NCBI GenBank assembly: GCA_017527205.1
Contig: JAFXQK010000005.1
Span: 89,616-153,615 of the forward strand
Origin: Lachnospiraceae bacterium
GTDB lineage: Bacteria; Bacillota; Clostridia; Lachnospirales; Lachnospiraceae
Reading direction: 5' to 3'
Length of the DNA stretch: 64,000 bases
In this document: piece by piece, positions 63,501 to 64,000 of the stretch
Numbering within the stretch: the stretch's first letter is position 1
Layout of the letters: each line of letters opens with the position of its first letter
Notes under the pieces: model-generated
Told to the model about the DNA's origin: nothing
Database searches by the model: none
The model's input: the letters and a program-made list of their open reading frames with translations, nothing else
Position numbers and translations under genes: made by a program

Positions 63501-63997
63501 GCGGCGTAGGTGCGATCAATGAGTCCGACGTTGTTCTGGCAAGTGCATCCAACGCGATCATCATTGGATTTAACGTGCGTCCTGATGCCGTGGCTAAGGC
63601 AACGGCCGAGAGAGAGGGCGTAGACGTTCGTCTTTACAAGGTCATTTATCAGGCCATCGAAGATATCGAGGCAGCCATGAAGGGTATGCTGGATCCGATC
63701 TTCGAGGAGAAGGTGATCGGTCATGCAGAGGTTCGTCAGATCTTCCGCGCGTCCGCAATCGGAAACATTGCAGGTTCCTATGTTTTGGATGGTATGTTCC
63801 AGAGAGATTGCAAGGTTCGCATTTCCCGTGAGGGCAAGCAGATCTACGAGGGCAAGCTTGCTTCCCTGAAGCGCTTCAAGGATGACGTGAAGGAAGTAAA
63901 GGCTGGCTTCGAGTGTGGTCTCGTATTTGACGGCTTTGACCAGATGCAGGAGCTTGACATCGTTGAGGCGTATATCATGGTCGAAGTACCCAGGTAA
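60554..63997 (+). CDS. infB: Translation initiation factor IF-2 with repeat-rich N-terminus
   Basis: A 1147-residue GTPase that places initiator tRNA on the ribosome. An IF2_N domain (1 to about 52, [20 protein letters not shown]) is followed by about ten KKA(D/E)EA units (about 57-115) and Pro/Ala/Gln-rich sequence. A long Gly/Gln/Arg/Asn block (about 330-500) has [22 protein letters not shown] repeats. A second IF2_N and the G domain follow, with GHVDHGKT at 657-664, DTPGHEA and NKID. The domain-3 and C-terminal motifs are complete, and TAA ends at 63997. It is longer than the IF-2 of E. coli (890) or B. subtilis (716) because of the repeats. Confidence 0.96.
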   Translation: MAKIRIHELAKELKKENKELLQFLAEKGIEGKTASSGLDSQEEQMVRAAFGGAKASADAKKAEEAKKAEEAKKADEAKKADEAKKADEAKKADEAKKAEEAKKAEDAKKADEAKKATEPAKPAQPAQPASQPAQGGTQAGVPKKKKTIIIVNNQQNARGQGQRPGNAPAQNRPQGGNNGRPGYNNGYNNGRPQQQPVRVPIKPLTPPSPTPSVQMVPSNTQQPKRVNPAPEKKEEVKTTAPVQETPAATTTPAAQAPKENVNTPAAPVAQNATPSAAPKEEAHVQAAPQANRDNTQTAPRENQGARENQANRENQGNRDHQVRNNAPQGRDGQGNFNRQGGQGGQYNRDGQGGYNRQGGQGGQYNRDGQGGYNRQGGQGSQYGNRDGQGGFNRQGGQGGQYNRDGQGGFNRQGGQGGQYGNRDGQGGFNRQGGQYGNRDGQGGFNRQGGQGGFGGRDGQGRTGQYQGGSRDGGRGGFGGRDGQGRPGQGFGGRDARPGKNSFGGDAAPAKDIEKKREEDKRRFSQEKDKRNKKDYMYEEDEAVKNKPGRFIKPEKKKEEVVEEVIKVITLPETITIKDLADKMKQQPAALIKKLFLEGKIVTLNQEISYEEAETLAMDYEILCEKEVKVDVIEELLKEEEESEQDLQERPPVICVMGHVDHGKTSLLDAIRKTNVTKGEAGGITQHIGAYTVSLDGRNITFLDTPGHEAFTAMRMRGANSTDIAILVVAADDGVMPQTIEAINHAKAAGIEIIVAVNKIDKPSANIERVKQELTEYELVATDWGGNTEFVPVSAKTGQGIEDLLETILLTADILELKANPNRRARGLVIEAELDKGRGPVATVLVQKGTLHVGDFISAGAAHGKVRAMVDDKGRRVKEAGPSTPVEILGLSDVPSAGEVFLAHDSDKTAKSYADTYLAQNKEKMLEETKSKMSLDDLFSQIKEGNLKELNLIVKADVQGSVEAVKTSLLKLSNEEVVVKCIHGGVGAINESDVVLASASNAIIIGFNVRPDAVAKATAEREGVDVRLYKVIYQAIEDIEAAMKGMLDPIFEEKVIGHAEVRQIFRASAIGNIAGSYVLDGMFQRDCKVRISREGKQIYEGKLASLKRFKDDVKEVKAGFECGLVFDGFDQMQELDIVEAYIMVEVPR
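60728..60905 (+). repeat. 18-bp repeats in infB encoding KKA(D/E)EA
   Basis: About ten units of 18 bp encode [12 protein letters not shown] in a predicted charged single helix. Third positions differ only slightly, which suggests recent expansion. Confidence 0.88.
61550..61990 (+). repeat. Gly/Gln/Arg-rich repeats in infB
   Basis: Repeats of roughly 48-57 bp encode [21 protein letters not shown] sequence, then GGRDGQGR. The low-complexity, RGG-like composition suggests a disordered RNA-binding or condensing linker. Confidence 0.88.
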
Positions 63998-64000
63998 ACA

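Noticed and set aside
60719..63724. 1001-codon open frame on the minus strand of infB
   Set aside because: infB is certain from its motifs. The antisense frame is a by-product of its codon use and repeats.
1..64000. tRNA, rRNA, insertion sequence with transposase, or replication origin
   Set aside because: I scanned for conserved tRNA arms, rRNA motifs, DDE transposase genes and DnaA-box clusters by eye and found none I could support.

Overview
The window is a chromosomal segment of a low-to-mid GC Gram-positive anaerobe, most likely a Lachnospiraceae (Clostridia) gut or rumen bacterium. This placement rests on strong AGGAGG ribosome sites with ATG, GTG and TTG starts, TTGNNN-17-TAtAAT promoters, a rimP-nusA-rnpM-ylxQ-infB operon, an intracellular GH3 glycosidase, Rpn-like nuclease paralogues and many SipW-dependent exported proteins. 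It is inference from gene content, since no rRNA or tRNA gene was seen.

Layout. 0-10 kb: housekeeping and singletons (GH3 glycosidase, membrane SpoIIE/PP2C phosphatase, argS, a prepilin-peptidase homologue with an altered active site, a membrane metallophosphoesterase), punctuated by large palindromes. 10-11.8 kb: an AAA-ATPase-like/PD-(D/E)XK gene bracketed by 38-bp direct repeats. 11.9-24.4 kb: a long one-direction operon of four short SipW-type exported proteins, a SipW-type signal peptidase, a membrane-anchored McrB-like AAA+ protein, a very long coiled-coil protein with a possible DUF2357/McrC-like head, a second SipW-type peptidase, a PilZ protein and a fifth related membrane protein. 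24.5-26.2 kb: a separately transcribed, probably abundant SipW-type subunit behind a long structured leader. 26.4-30.9 kb: a fused relic of an AmmeMemoRadiSam operon, a damaged HigBA-like toxin-antitoxin pair, an intact Memo-AMMECR1 fusion with its radical SAM partner, and yqeY. 31.0-45.5 kb: a second surface operon of three N-terminally anchored proteins and a 3676-residue secreted GLUG-like repeat protein. 45.5-57.3 kb: an accessory zone of Rpn-like nucleases, their fragments, an ORF6N relic, a SWIM-SNF2 helicase, a dispersed sRNA-like repeat and a PD-(D/E)XK protein, ending in a seven-unit 62-bp hairpin array. 57.8-64 kb: the rimP-nusA-infB operon.

How the genes may work together. The most interesting unit is the 12-45 kb surface system. 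Proteins sharing AWF-type export signals, an LEPVST-like motif and a C-terminal WLEGxDxxC motif are encoded with two dedicated SipW-type peptidases, a membrane-tethered McrB-like AAA+ ATPase, a huge coiled-coil partner and a PilZ (c-di-GMP receptor-like) protein. The major-subunit candidate and the giant adhesin-like protein follow under promoters of the same design. I infer a c-di-GMP-responsive TasA-like fibre or matrix assembly machine that has reused a McrBC-type motor. The parts are visible in sequence; the assembly function is a hypothesis.

Coordinates and motifs were read by eye; no database search or folding program was run.
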